Program-made: the position numbers and the translations under genes | Shown here: one piece after another, positions 51,261 through 60,519 of the stretch | How the letters are laid out: every line of letters starts with the position of its first letter | Numbering within the stretch: the stretch's first letter is position 1 | Notes under the pieces: generated by a model | The model's database searches: none | Told to the model about the DNA's origin: nothing | What the model saw: only the letters and a program-made list of their open reading frames with translations | NCBI GenBank assembly: GCA_036501485.1 | Contig: DASYAG010000123.1 | Location: 1 to 64,000 of the forward strand | Reading direction: 5' to 3' | From: PALSA-607 sp036501485 | GTDB lineage: Bacteria > Actinomycetota > Actinomycetes > Acidothermales > Acidothermaceae | DNA length: 64,000 bases

Positions 51261-52081
51261 CGGCCATGCCTGCGACGTTCGCGCCGAGCAAGCTGAGCGA
51301 GACTCTCGTTCGTTGCAAGGCCGAGGGCCGGGCTGCCCTCATCGGTTACCTGCCTGCGTGTTTTCCGACGCCGGACCGGGGCATCGCGGTACTGCAAGCG
51401 TTGGTCGAGGGCGGCGTCGATGCGATCGAGGTCGGGCTGCCGTACAGCGATCCGGTGCTCGAGGGTCCGACGATCGCGCGCTCTCACGACATCGCACTGC
51501 GAGCCGGATCGACGACCGCACATGTGCTGCGCACCGTGCAGGCGGTTGCTGCTACGGGAGTGCCGACGGTGGTGATGACGTACTGGAATCCGGTCGAACG
51601 GTATGGCGTCGAGCGGTTCGCCGGTGACCTTGCGGCGGCTGGCGGTGGCGGGCTGATTACCCCCGACCTGTTGCCCGATGAGGCGGAGCCGTGGGTCGGG
51701 GCTAGCGACGCGCACGGTCTCGATCGCATTTTTGTGGTGGCGCCGAGCAGCACCGACCGGCGGCTCGCCCTTACGGCCCGATACTGCCGCGGCTTCATCT
51801 ACGCCGCGTCCGTTATGGGCGTCACAGGGACCCGCGCGCAGACGAGTTCGCTGGCGCCTGCGCTGGTCGACCGGGTGCGCGCCACGACGTCCCTGCCGGT
51901 AGGAGTTGGCCTCGGTGTGAGCAATGCCGACCAAGCGGCCGAGGTCGCTGGCTACGCCGATGCCGTGATCGTCGGATCCGCCTTCGTGCGCCGAGTTCTC
52001 GAAGCGCGCGGCCCTGCCGACGAGGCTGTCGCTGTTCGCACTCTAGCGGCCGAACTGGCTGCCGGCGTTCGCCGCCGATAG
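51257..52081 (+). CDS. trpA: Tryptophan synthase alpha chain
   Basis: A 274-residue barrel subunit that cleaves indole-3-glycerol phosphate. GGVDAIEVGLPYSDPVLEGPTI holds the catalytic Glu and Asp; GFIYAASVMGVTGTR and VGLGVSNADQAAEVA complete the pattern. ATG 51257 overlaps the trpB stop. lgt follows by four bases and its possible -10 overlaps the trpA stop. Confidence 0.96.
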   Translation: MTAMPATFAPSKLSETLVRCKAEGRAALIGYLPACFPTPDRGIAVLQALVEGGVDAIEVGLPYSDPVLEGPTIARSHDIALRAGSTTAHVLRTVQAVAATGVPTVVMTYWNPVERYGVERFAGDLAAAGGGGLITPDLLPDEAEPWVGASDAHGLDRIFVVAPSSTDRRLALTARYCRGFIYAASVMGVTGTRAQTSSLAPALVDRVRATTSLPVGVGLGVSNADQAAEVAGYADAVIVGSAFVRRVLEARGPADEAVAVRTLAAELAAGVRRR

Positions 52082-52084
52082 CGT
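52079..52084 (+). promoter_or_regulatory. -10-like TAGCGT before lgt
   Basis: TAGCGT includes the trpA stop codon and lies seven bases before an in-frame GTG at 52092, two codons inside lgt. If used, lgt would be leaderless and start as MMTTALPALRS. Confidence 0.35.
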
Positions 52085-52085
52085 C

Positions 52086-53582
52086 GTGCCAGTGATGACG
52101 ACTGCATTGCCAGCCCTTCGGTCGGTCCACGACTACATCCCAAGCCCGAGCGACGGCGTCTGGCACCTTGGTCCGGTCCCGCTTCGCGGCTACGCGCTGT
52201 GCATCATCATCGGGATCTTCGCGGCCGCCGTATTGGCCGACCGGCGCTATCGCGCCCGCGGTGGCGCTCTCGGCGTGATCAATGAGATCTCGACCTGGGC
52301 GGTGCCGTTCGGTCTGGTCGGGGGCCGGATCTACCACGTCGCCACCGACTGGTCTGCCTACTTCGGCAAGGGTGGCAGCCCGATCCGCTCGCTCGAAGTC
52401 TGGAAGGGCGGCCTCGGCATCCCCGGCGCAGTCGCATTCGGCGGCCTCGGTGTTTACATCGCCTGCCGACGCCGCGGCGTGTTGATGCCGCCCATCGCCG
52501 ACGCGATTGCGCCCGGTCTCGTGCTGGCCCAAGGCATCGGCCGCTGGGGAAACTGGTTCAACCAGGAGCTCTATGGTCGGCCGACTTCGTTGCCGTGGGC
52601 GGTGCGCATCGACGCAGCTCATCAGTGTGGCGTCATAGCGAGTAACTACCAACCCACGGCTGTGCAGGCCGAGTGTCAGTCCGGCGTTTTCTCGAACGTG
52701 TATGGCTATTTCCAGCCGACGTTCCTTTACGAGTCGATCTGGGATGTCGGCACCGCCATCGCGCTGATCCTGCTCGACCGCAAGTACAAGCTCGGCCATG
52801 GTCGGGTCTTTGCGCTCTATCTCGTCATCTATGGCTTGGGCCGCAGCTGGATCGAGGCGCTACGTATCGACCCGGCACATCACTTCTTCGGGTTGCGACT
52901 CAACGACTGGACGAGCATCGCGATCGTCCTTGCCGGTGTCATCGGATATCTGGTGTCGGCACGACGCCACCCCGGCCGCGAGGTCGTGCTCGTGCGCAGT
53001 GCCGCGACGGTTGACGCAACAGTCGCACCCGCAGCCGACACCGCGGCCGCCGTTGACGTCACGGAGACCACGGACGCCACGGAACCGACCGACGCCCTCG
53101 AGCCACTTGAACCACCGGGGGATCCTGAACCTGAGGCTGCCCGTGAACCCGTCGACGCGCTTGATCCCGCGATGGACGTCGCCCTGCTCTTCCACCCGGT
53201 GAAGGCAACTGAGCCGACCGCGGACACCGAGGTCGCGGACACCGAGGTCGCAGACGCCGAGGTGGCGAACGGCGAGCCAGTGACGGAGGTCGAGCCGCTG
53301 GCGGACGGCGACCTCGCAACGGAATCGGAAGCTGAGCCTTCGGGCGAAGGTGAGCGGACGGCGGAAGCCGAGCCCGAGTCGGACGCTGAAGCCAAGCCGG
53401 AGCCCGCGGATGAGGGCGACCCAGTGGACGAGCCCGAGCCTGAGGCGGAAGCTGAGCCCGAGTCAGAAGCTGAAGCCAAGCCCGAGCCCGATCCTGTTCG
53501 CGAGCCCGAGTCCGCGGATGAGAACGTCGACGAGGTAGCTGTCGGAGCGGAACTGCCGCCGACTCACGGGGGTGAATCGTGA
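52086..53582 (+). CDS. lgt: Prolipoprotein diacylglyceryl transferase with long acidic tail
   Basis: A 498-residue protein. Residues 1 to about 300 are Lgt, which transfers diacylglycerol to the lipobox cysteine: about seven membrane helices, GGRIYHVATDW and the signature GRWGNWFNQELYGRP. The remaining 190 residues are Glu/Ala/Pro/Asp-rich with repeated E-A-E-P-E and D-T-E-V-A blocks, and by topology cytoplasmic. Similar tails occur in other actinobacterial Lgt proteins but their role is unknown. GTG 52092 is an alternative start. The next gene overlaps by four bases. Confidence 0.94.
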   Translation: MPVMTTALPALRSVHDYIPSPSDGVWHLGPVPLRGYALCIIIGIFAAAVLADRRYRARGGALGVINEISTWAVPFGLVGGRIYHVATDWSAYFGKGGSPIRSLEVWKGGLGIPGAVAFGGLGVYIACRRRGVLMPPIADAIAPGLVLAQGIGRWGNWFNQELYGRPTSLPWAVRIDAAHQCGVIASNYQPTAVQAECQSGVFSNVYGYFQPTFLYESIWDVGTAIALILLDRKYKLGHGRVFALYLVIYGLGRSWIEALRIDPAHHFFGLRLNDWTSIAIVLAGVIGYLVSARRHPGREVVLVRSAATVDATVAPAADTAAAVDVTETTDATEPTDALEPLEPPGDPEPEAAREPVDALDPAMDVALLFHPVKATEPTADTEVADTEVADAEVANGEPVTEVEPLADGDLATESEAEPSGEGERTAEAEPESDAEAKPEPADEGDPVDEPEPEAEAEPESEAEAKPEPDPVREPESADENVDEVAVGAELPPTHGGES

Positions 53583-54310
53583 CCACAGGCCACCACGAGG
53601 TCGCGGCCCAGCCGCGCCCGGAGGTCCATCACGACCACCGCGATGTCACGGGTGGCTGGTTGCGACCGGCCGTTTTCGGCGCGATGGACGGCCTCATTTC
53701 CAACTTCTCGCTGATCTCCGGCTTCGCTGGCGCCAACGCATCGCGGCACCTGGTGATCCTCAGCGGGCTGGGTGGCCTGGTGGCCGGCGCGTTCTCCATG
53801 GCTGTCGGCGAATACGTGTCGGTGGCGTCGCAGGGTGACTTGGCGCGAGCCGAGATCGAGGTCGAGCGGTACGAGTTGCGACACAACGCCGCCGCCGAGC
53901 AAGCCGAGCTGGCCGAGCTCTACATATCCCGCGGCGTAGACCGCGCGCTGGCGCTCGAGGTGTCAAAGCAGCTGTCTCGCGACCCGGACCAGGCGCTCGA
54001 GATCCACTCGCGTGAAGAGCTCGGGGTCTCCGTCGGCGACCTGCCCTCGCCGTACGTGGCCGCGGGGTCGTCCTTCGTGTCATTTTCCATCGGTGCGGCA
54101 CTGCCACTGCTGCCGTTCGTGTTTGGTGCATCCGCGCTGTGGCCTGCCGCGATCGTTGCCGGGCTTGCCTTGCTGCTCGCCGGGACCGTCGTCGCTCGGA
54201 TCACTGGGCGTCCGTGGTGGTTCGGAGGTTTGCGTCAACTCGTGCTGGGCGCCGTCGCGGCTGGCGTGACATTTGCCGTGGGTGCGGCTATCGGCACCCA
54301 CATCACCTGA
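53579..54310 (+). CDS. VIT1/CCC1-family Fe/Mn transporter
   Basis: A 243-residue membrane protein. GAMDGLISNFSLISGFAGA and GAFSMAVGEYVSVASQ are family signatures of VIT1/CCC1 iron and manganese transporters. Four or five helices flank a cytoplasmic Glu/Ala-rich helix domain (about 85-155) that binds metal in homologues. The GTG overlaps the lgt stop. Metal choice cannot be told. Confidence 0.92.
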   Translation: MTTGHHEVAAQPRPEVHHDHRDVTGGWLRPAVFGAMDGLISNFSLISGFAGANASRHLVILSGLGGLVAGAFSMAVGEYVSVASQGDLARAEIEVERYELRHNAAAEQAELAELYISRGVDRALALEVSKQLSRDPDQALEIHSREELGVSVGDLPSPYVAAGSSFVSFSIGAALPLLPFVFGASALWPAAIVAGLALLLAGTVVARITGRPWWFGGLRQLVLGAVAAGVTFAVGAAIGTHIT

Positions 54311-54353
54311 GTCGGCCGGGCGGCCGCATCACCTGAGTCGGCCGGGCGGCCAC
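54301..54353 (+). repeat. 26-bp tandem duplication after the VIT gene
   Basis: CATCACCTGAGTCGGCCGGG plus CGGCC occurs twice in a row; the first copy contains the last codons and TGA stop of the transporter. Each copy holds GGCC-GGGC-GGCC, which can form a small hairpin, so the two may act as a terminator pair. Confidence 0.9.
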
Positions 54354-54368
54354 AACCCGCTCATGCGC

Positions 54369-54374
54369 TAATCT
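54369..54374 (+). promoter_or_regulatory. -10-like TAATCT for gltB
   Basis: TAATCT lies 135 bases before gltB. The leader contains a CGACGC-CCA-GCGTCG hairpin (54460-54474) and GGAGAG before the ATG. No known riboswitch is recognised. Confidence 0.4.
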
Positions 54375-54508
54375 GTGGCCGTATTGCGCGTGAGATTTCG
54401 CGCGAGTGATGCGAGCATGGGTCAGGGCCAACGTCGTCCCTGTGGAGCGTGCACGGCAGCGACGCCCAGCGTCGGGTCTGCACAGGAGCAGCAGGCGACG
54501 GGAGAGCC

Positions 54509-57500
54509 ATGTCGAGTCCAACGACTGGTGGGCTATACGACCCCGCATACGAGCACGACGCGTGCGGCGTTGCATTCGTCGCCGATCTTGCCGGCGGCCG
54601 CAGCCACGACGTCGTCGCGAACGCCCTCACTGCACTGCGCAACCTCGAACACCGTGGCGCTACCGGACGCGAGATTGACACTGGCGACGGCGCCGGCCTA
54701 CTCACCCAGATCCCGGACGCTTTCTTTCGGGGCGTCGTCGACTTTCCGTTGCCAGCCATGGGCGGCTACGCCGTCGGCATCGCCTTCCTGCCGACCGACA
54801 ACTCTGAGGCTGGCGAGGCTGTCGCTGGTATAGAGCGCATTGTGGCCGACGAAGACCTTCGGGTACTCGGCTGGCGCGAAGTTCCCGTCGTCCCGGAAAT
54901 CCCTGGTCCGAGCGCGCGCGCCATGATGCCGCGCTTCCGACAGCTATTCGTCGCGGCCAACGACCCGACGATGACCGGCATGACTCTCGAGCGCATGGTC
55001 TTTCGCGCGCGCAAAAGGATCGAGCGCGAAATCGAGGTGTACTTCGCGTCGCTGTCAGCACGAACGCTCGTCTACAAGGGCATGCTCACGGCGCCGCAGT
55101 TGGAGCCGTTCTTTCCCGATCTGTCGGACCCACGATTCGCGGCGTCACTTGCACTCGTGCACTCCCGATTCTCGACGAACACCTTCCCGAGTTGGCCGCT
55201 CGCGCACCCCTATCGCTATATCGCGCACAACGGCGAGATCAACACCATCAAGGGCAACCGCAACTGGATGCGGGCTCGCGAAAGCCTGCTTGCGAGCAAC
55301 CTGATTCCCGGCGACCTCGAGCAACTCTTCCCGATCTGCACGACCGGTGGCAGCGACTCGATGAGCTTCGACGAGGTGCTCGAACTCCTGCATCTGGGCG
55401 GCAGGTCGCTGCCGCACGCGGTCTTGATGATGATCCCCGAGGCGTGGGAGAAGAACACCGAGATGGACGCCGAGCGGCGGGCGTTCTATGAATTCCACGC
55501 GAGTGTCATGGAACCGTGGGACGGTCCGGCGTGTGTGACATTCACCGACGGGACCCTGATCGGTGCGGTGCTCGACCGCAACGGTCTGCGACCCGCCCGC
55601 TACTGGGTGACCGACACCGGTCTTGTCGTTCTTGCAAGTGAGGTCGGCGTGCTCGACATCGACCCGGCGTCGATCGTGCGTAAGGGTCGTCTGCAGCCTG
55701 GCCGGATGTTCCTCGTCGATACGGCTGCCGGCCGCATCGTCGACGACACCGAGATCAAGTCTCAGCTTGCGACCGAGCATCCCTATGACGACTGGTTGCA
55801 TGCAGGCTTGTTGAAGCTTCCGGGATTGCCTGACCGTGAACACATCAGCTACTCGCACGAGTCAGTACTGCGTCGTCAGCAAACGTTCGGCTATACCGAG
55901 GAAGAATTGCGAATCCTCCTTGCCCCCATGGCAAGTGCGGGTGCGGAACCGATCGGCTCGATGGGTAACGACGTCCCGCTTGCGGCGCTGTCCGTACGGC
56001 CGCGGTTGCTGTTCGATTACTTCAGCCAGCTGTTCGCGCAGGTCACCAACCCGCCGTTGGACGCCATCCGCGAAGAGCTCGTGACGTCGCTTGCTGGCGC
56101 GATCGGGCCAGAACAGAACCTGTTGGAGCCGGGCCCGATCTCGTGTCGCCAGATTGTCGTCCCGTTCCCGGTGATCGACAACGACGAGCTCGCCAAGATC
56201 CTGCACGTCAACGACGATGGTGACTTGCCAGGCCTCACGCCGTTCGTCGTTCGTGGACTCTACGACGTCGATGGTGGGGGAGAGGCGCTTGAGCTACGGC
56301 TCAGCGAGATAGCTGCGGAGATCTCTGACGCTATCGAGAGTGGCGCTCGCATCATTGTGTTGTCCGACCGCGATTCAGATCGCGAGCGCGCACCCATCCC
56401 GTCGTTGCTACTGACCGCTGCTGTGCACCACCACCTGATCCGCGAGAAGACGCGAACGAAGGTCGGTCTGATCATCGAGGCCGGTGATGTGCGCGAGGTT
56501 CACCATGTCGCGTTGCTCATTGGATATGGCGCGGCAGCTGTCAACCCGTACCTGGCGATGGAGACGGTCGAGGACATGACCCGCACCGGAGCCATCAGCG
56601 GCGTCGACGGTGACACCGCGGTGCACAACTTGGTGAAGGCACTCGGCAAGGGCGTGCTAAAGGTGATGTCGAAGATGGGCATCTCGACGGTTGCGTCCTA
56701 CACCGGTGCTCAGGTGTTCGAGGCGCTCGGCTTGTCGCACGCCGTCGTTGACCGTTACTTCACGGGCACGTCCTCGAAGCTCGGTGGTGTAGGTCTTGAC
56801 GTCATTGCCAACGAGGTCGAGTCGCGGCACACGCTCGCTTATCCGCTGGGCGGTGTGCAGCAGTCACACCGACGGTTGCAGATCGGGGGCGACTATCAAT
56901 GGCGGCGTGAGGGCGAGCCGCATCTCTTCAACCCGGAGACAGTGTTCCGGTTGCAACATTCGACGCGGACAGGTCGCTACGAGCTCTTCAAGGATTACAG
57001 CAAGCTCGTCGACGACCAGTCGCGCGAGCTCATGACATTGCGCGGTCTGTTCAAGCTGCGTAGTGGATTGCGACCGGCGGTGCCGCTCGACGAGGTCGAA
57101 CCGGTTTCCGAAGTCGTCAAACGGTTCTCGACTGGCGCGATGAGTTACGGATCGATCAGCAGCGAGGCTCACGAGAACCTCGCCATCGCGATGAACATGC
57201 TTGGCGCTCGGTCGAACACCGGCGAGGGCGGCGAGGATCCGGAGCGGCTTTACGACAACCGGCGCTCCGCGGTCAAGCAAGTCGCGAGCGGCCGGTTCGG
57301 TGTGACGAGTGAGTACCTCAGCGCCGCCGACGACCTTCAGATCAAGATGGCGCAGGGGGCTAAGCCAGGGGAGGGTGGGCAACTTGGCGGGCACAAGGTG
57401 TATCCATGGATCGCAAAGACGCGCCACTCGACGCCTGGGGTCGGACTCATCTCGCCGCCCCCGCACCACGACATCTATTCCATCGAAGACCTCAAGCAGC

Positions 57501-59014
57501 TCATCCATGACCTGAAGAACGCCAACCCGCGGGCACGAGTTCACGTCAAGCTCGTCGCCGAGGTCGGTGTCGGCACGGTCGCCGCCGGCGTCGCGAAAGC
57601 GCACGCCGACGTCGTCCTGATCTCTGGACACGACGGCGGTACCGGTGCGGCTCCGCTTACCTCGCTGAAGCACGCCGGCGGCCCATGGGAGCTCGGTCTT
57701 GCGGAGACCCAGCAGACGCTGATCGCGAACGGCTTGCGCGAACGGATCGTCGTGCAAACCGACGGTCAGTTGAAGACCGGTCGCGACGTTGTCATCGCGA
57801 TGTTGCTCGGTGCGGAGGAGTTCGGCTTCGCGACTGCACCACTCGTCGTGTCGGGCTGCGTCATGATGCGCGTGTGCCACCTCGACACGTGTCCCGTCGG
57901 CGTCGCGACGCAGAACCCTGAGCTGCGCAAGCGGTTCAGCGGCAAGCCCGAGTTCGTGGTGAACTTCTTCGAGTTCATCGCCGAAGAAGTGCGCGAATAC
58001 CTTGCCGAGATGGGCTTCCGCAGCATTTCGGAGGCGATCGGCGAGGTCGAGTTCCTCGACACGGCCGACGCGATTGAGCACTGGAAGACGAGCGGTCTTG
58101 ACCTCGCGCCGATCCTGCACGTCCCCGTCGATCGTGCCGAACCGCGCCGCAACATGGTGGCTCAAGACCATGGTCTTGAGAAGGCGCTCGACAACACTCT
58201 GATCGCACTCGCCGAGGGCGCCTTGAACGAGGGCATTCCGGTGAAGTTCGAGATTCCGATCCGCAACGTAAACCGCACGGTCGGCACGATGCTCGGCCAT
58301 GAGGTGACGAAGCGTTATCGGGGTGAAGGGCTTCCCGACAACACCATCGACATCACATTCACCGGTTCGGCCGGCCAGTCGTTCGGTGCCTTCCTGCCTC
58401 GCGGGATCACGCTGCGACTTGTCGGTGACGCAAACGACTACGTGGGCAAGGGATTGTCGGGCGGGCGCATTATCGTTCGCCCTGCCGACGACGCCTCGTT
58501 CCCGGCCGAAAGCAACGTCATCGCCGGCAACGTCCTGCTGTATGGCGCGACCTCTGGCGAGGCGTTTGTTCGCGGCGTGGTGGGCGAACGTTTCGGCGTC
58601 CGCAACTCCGGCGCGAGTGCGGTCGTCGAGGGCGTCGGTGATCACGGCTGCGAATACATGACGGGTGGTCTCGTCGTCGTTCTCGGGACGACGGGACGCA
58701 ACTTCGCGGCCGGCATGTCGGGTGGCATCGCTTACGCCTTCGATCTCGATGCTGCGCGGGTCAACACCGAGATGGTCGAGATCGAACCCCTTGACGCTGC
58801 AGACGGTGACGTCGTGCTCGACCTTGTGCGCAGGCACGCCGACGAGACTGGTTCGCGGTTGGCTGCAGAGATGCTTGCTGACTGGCCGAAGGCAGTCGAT
58901 CGTTTCTCCAAGATCATGCCCCGCGACTACAAGCGGGTGCTCGCAGCGCGCGCGAAGGCCGAGCACGAGGGCCTCGATGTCAACGAGCAGATCATGGCGG
59001 CTTCGCATGGCTGA
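54509..59014 (+). CDS. gltB: Glutamate synthase, large subunit
   Basis: A 1501-residue enzyme that makes glutamate from glutamine and 2-oxoglutarate. The glutaminase nucleophile is C19 in EHDACGVAF after an 18-residue propeptide to be removed. The FMN/synthase domain has GAKPGEGGQLGGHKVYPWIAK, and the 3Fe-4S cluster CHLDTCPVGVATQ. The C-terminal GXGXG helix domain has many G-rich repeats. ATG 54509 has GGAGAG. The end overlaps gltD by eight bases. Confidence 0.97.
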   Translation: MSSPTTGGLYDPAYEHDACGVAFVADLAGGRSHDVVANALTALRNLEHRGATGREIDTGDGAGLLTQIPDAFFRGVVDFPLPAMGGYAVGIAFLPTDNSEAGEAVAGIERIVADEDLRVLGWREVPVVPEIPGPSARAMMPRFRQLFVAANDPTMTGMTLERMVFRARKRIEREIEVYFASLSARTLVYKGMLTAPQLEPFFPDLSDPRFAASLALVHSRFSTNTFPSWPLAHPYRYIAHNGEINTIKGNRNWMRARESLLASNLIPGDLEQLFPICTTGGSDSMSFDEVLELLHLGGRSLPHAVLMMIPEAWEKNTEMDAERRAFYEFHASVMEPWDGPACVTFTDGTLIGAVLDRNGLRPARYWVTDTGLVVLASEVGVLDIDPASIVRKGRLQPGRMFLVDTAAGRIVDDTEIKSQLATEHPYDDWLHAGLLKLPGLPDREHISYSHESVLRRQQTFGYTEEELRILLAPMASAGAEPIGSMGNDVPLAALSVRPRLLFDYFSQLFAQVTNPPLDAIREELVTSLAGAIGPEQNLLEPGPISCRQIVVPFPVIDNDELAKILHVNDDGDLPGLTPFVVRGLYDVDGGGEALELRLSEIAAEISDAIESGARIIVLSDRDSDRERAPIPSLLLTAAVHHHLIREKTRTKVGLIIEAGDVREVHHVALLIGYGAAAVNPYLAMETVEDMTRTGAISGVDGDTAVHNLVKALGKGVLKVMSKMGISTVASYTGAQVFEALGLSHAVVDRYFTGTSSKLGGVGLDVIANEVESRHTLAYPLGGVQQSHRRLQIGGDYQWRREGEPHLFNPETVFRLQHSTRTGRYELFKDYSKLVDDQSRELMTLRGLFKLRSGLRPAVPLDEVEPVSEVVKRFSTGAMSYGSISSEAHENLAIAMNMLGARSNTGEGGEDPERLYDNRRSAVKQVASGRFGVTSEYLSAADDLQIKMAQGAKPGEGGQLGGHKVYPWIAKTRHSTPGVGLISPPPHHDIYSIEDLKQLIHDLKNANPRARVHVKLVAEVGVGTVAAGVAKAHADVVLISGHDGGTGAAPLTSLKHAGGPWELGLAETQQTLIANGLRERIVVQTDGQLKTGRDVVIAMLLGAEEFGFATAPLVVSGCVMMRVCHLDTCPVGVATQNPELRKRFSGKPEFVVNFFEFIAEEVREYLAEMGFRSISEAIGEVEFLDTADAIEHWKTSGLDLAPILHVPVDRAEPRRNMVAQDHGLEKALDNTLIALAEGALNEGIPVKFEIPIRNVNRTVGTMLGHEVTKRYRGEGLPDNTIDITFTGSAGQSFGAFLPRGITLRLVGDANDYVGKGLSGGRIIVRPADDASFPAESNVIAGNVLLYGATSGEAFVRGVVGERFGVRNSGASAVVEGVGDHGCEYMTGGLVVVLGTTGRNFAAGMSGGIAYAFDLDAARVNTEMVEIEPLDAADGDVVLDLVRRHADETGSRLAAEMLADWPKAVDRFSKIMPRDYKRVLAARAKAEHEGLDVNEQIMAASHG

Positions 59015-60467
59015 CCCGAAGGGCTTCCTGACAACGGCTCGCGAGACCGCAAAGACGCGGCCAGTCGAGGTCCGCATTATGGATTGGAACGAGGTCTACT
59101 ACCCGTTTCCGCACGCCAGCCTGGAAAAACAGGCTGGCCGCTGCATGGACTGCGGTATTCCGTTCTGCCACAACGGTTGCCCGCTAGGGAACCTGATTCC
59201 CGAATGGAACGATCTGGTCTGGCGCCAGGATTGGCGAGAGGCCGCCGAGCGTCTGCATGCGACCAACAACTTTCCTGAAGTCACCGGACGCCTCTGTCCT
59301 GCGCCGTGTGAGGCCGCGTGCGTGCTGGCGATCGACCCGTCGCAGACGGGTGGTTCGGTTGCTATCAAGCAGGTCGAGCACGAGATCGCTGACCGTGCAT
59401 GGGACGACGGTTGGGTAACGCCGCAAGTGCCTGGGCGGCAGACCGGAAACACCGTCGCGGTCGTTGGGTCTGGTCCGGCAGGGCTTGCCGCTGCGCAGCA
59501 GTTGACGCGCGCCGGTCACACCGTCGCGGTCTACGAGCGTGCCGATCGCATCGGCGGCCTGCTGCGCTACGGCATCCCGGAATTCAAGATGGAGAAGGCT
59601 GTTCTCGATCGCAGGCTCGCGCAAATGTCAGCCGAAGGTACTCGTTTCCGGCCAGGTGTGGAGATCGGCGTCCACCTGACTGCACGCGAATTGAAATCTC
59701 GCTACGACGCCATCGTGCTCGCGATCGGTTCGACAGTGGCTCGGGACCTGCCTATCGCCGGACGGCACCTCGGCGGCATTCACCAGGCGATGGAGTACCT
59801 GCCGATCGCGAACCGCGTACAGCAGGGCGACCTCGTCGAACCAACGATTTCGGCGGCTGGCAAGCACGTCATCATCATCGGCGGCGGCGACACCGGCGCC
59901 GACTGCTTGGGCACTGCACATCGGCAGGGCGCGGCGTCCGTCACGCAACTCGAGATTCTGCCGGAGCCTCCTGGCAGCCGCGCAGCCATCACACCGTGGC
60001 CGACGTGGCCGTTGATGATGCGCACATCGTCCGCTCACGACGAAGGCGGCGAGCGAAAGTTCGCTGTCAACACTGAAGAATTCCTTGCCGACGAGGCCGG
60101 CAACGTGCGCGCCTTGCGAGTCGTCGAAGTGGTGATGACGCAGGGAAGGGTCGAGGCGATGGCCGGCACCGAACTCGAGATTCCGGCCGAACTCGTGCTG
60201 CTTGCCATGGGATTCACCGGCCCCGAACGTGCGTTGGCCGAGCAGTTCCGCATCGACCTCGACAGCCGTGGCAACTTGGCCCGCAACTCGTCGTACGCAA
60301 CCAACGTGCCCGGTGTGTTCGTCGCCGGTGACGCCGGCCGTGGCCAGTCGCTGATCGTCTGGGCGATTGCCGAGGGTCGGGCAGCGGCGTCTTCCGTCGA
60401 CCATTTCCTCACCGGGCTCGACCGGCTTCCCGTGCCCATCAAGTCGACTGCTCGGCCACTCACCTGA
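59007..60467 (+). CDS. gltD: Glutamate synthase, small subunit
   Basis: A 486-residue FAD and iron-sulfur protein that passes electrons from NADPH to GltB. N-terminal cysteines CMDCGIPFCHNGCPLGN and CPAPCEAACVL bind 4Fe-4S clusters. Dinucleotide folds are VAVVGSGPAGLAAAQ and IIIGGGDTGADCLG; the C-terminus has VFVAGDAGRGQSLIVWAI. ATG 59007 is preferred, since the open frame upstream runs inside gltB. It overlaps gltB by eight bases. Confidence 0.97.
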   Translation: MADPKGFLTTARETAKTRPVEVRIMDWNEVYYPFPHASLEKQAGRCMDCGIPFCHNGCPLGNLIPEWNDLVWRQDWREAAERLHATNNFPEVTGRLCPAPCEAACVLAIDPSQTGGSVAIKQVEHEIADRAWDDGWVTPQVPGRQTGNTVAVVGSGPAGLAAAQQLTRAGHTVAVYERADRIGGLLRYGIPEFKMEKAVLDRRLAQMSAEGTRFRPGVEIGVHLTARELKSRYDAIVLAIGSTVARDLPIAGRHLGGIHQAMEYLPIANRVQQGDLVEPTISAAGKHVIIIGGGDTGADCLGTAHRQGAASVTQLEILPEPPGSRAAITPWPTWPLMMRTSSAHDEGGERKFAVNTEEFLADEAGNVRALRVVEVVMTQGRVEAMAGTELEIPAELVLLAMGFTGPERALAEQFRIDLDSRGNLARNSSYATNVPGVFVAGDAGRGQSLIVWAIAEGRAAASSVDHFLTGLDRLPVPIKSTARPLT

Positions 60468-60469
60468 TT

Positions 60470-60490
60470 GCCCGCGTGCCGGGAGCGGGC
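60470..60490 (+). terminator. Hairpin between gltD and pyk
   Basis: GCCCGC (60470-60475) and GCGGGC (60485-60490) pair around a nine-base loop just after the gltD stop. No U-run. It may end gltBD. Confidence 0.4.
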
Positions 60491-60507
60491 CCAGCGAGCT
60501 TCCGCCC

Positions 60508-60513
60508 TAGGCT
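60508..60513 (+). promoter_or_regulatory. -10 TAGGCT for pyk
   Basis: TAGGCT is six bases before the pyk ATG, and no ribosome site is present, so a leaderless mRNA is likely. Confidence 0.5.
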
Positions 60514-60519
60514 GGTCGT

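Noticed and set aside
56864..59077. A 737-codon open frame antisense to gltB
   Set aside because: It is the high-GC mirror of gltB. The product is Arg/His/Val-rich without any fold or motif, whereas gltB has every expected signature.
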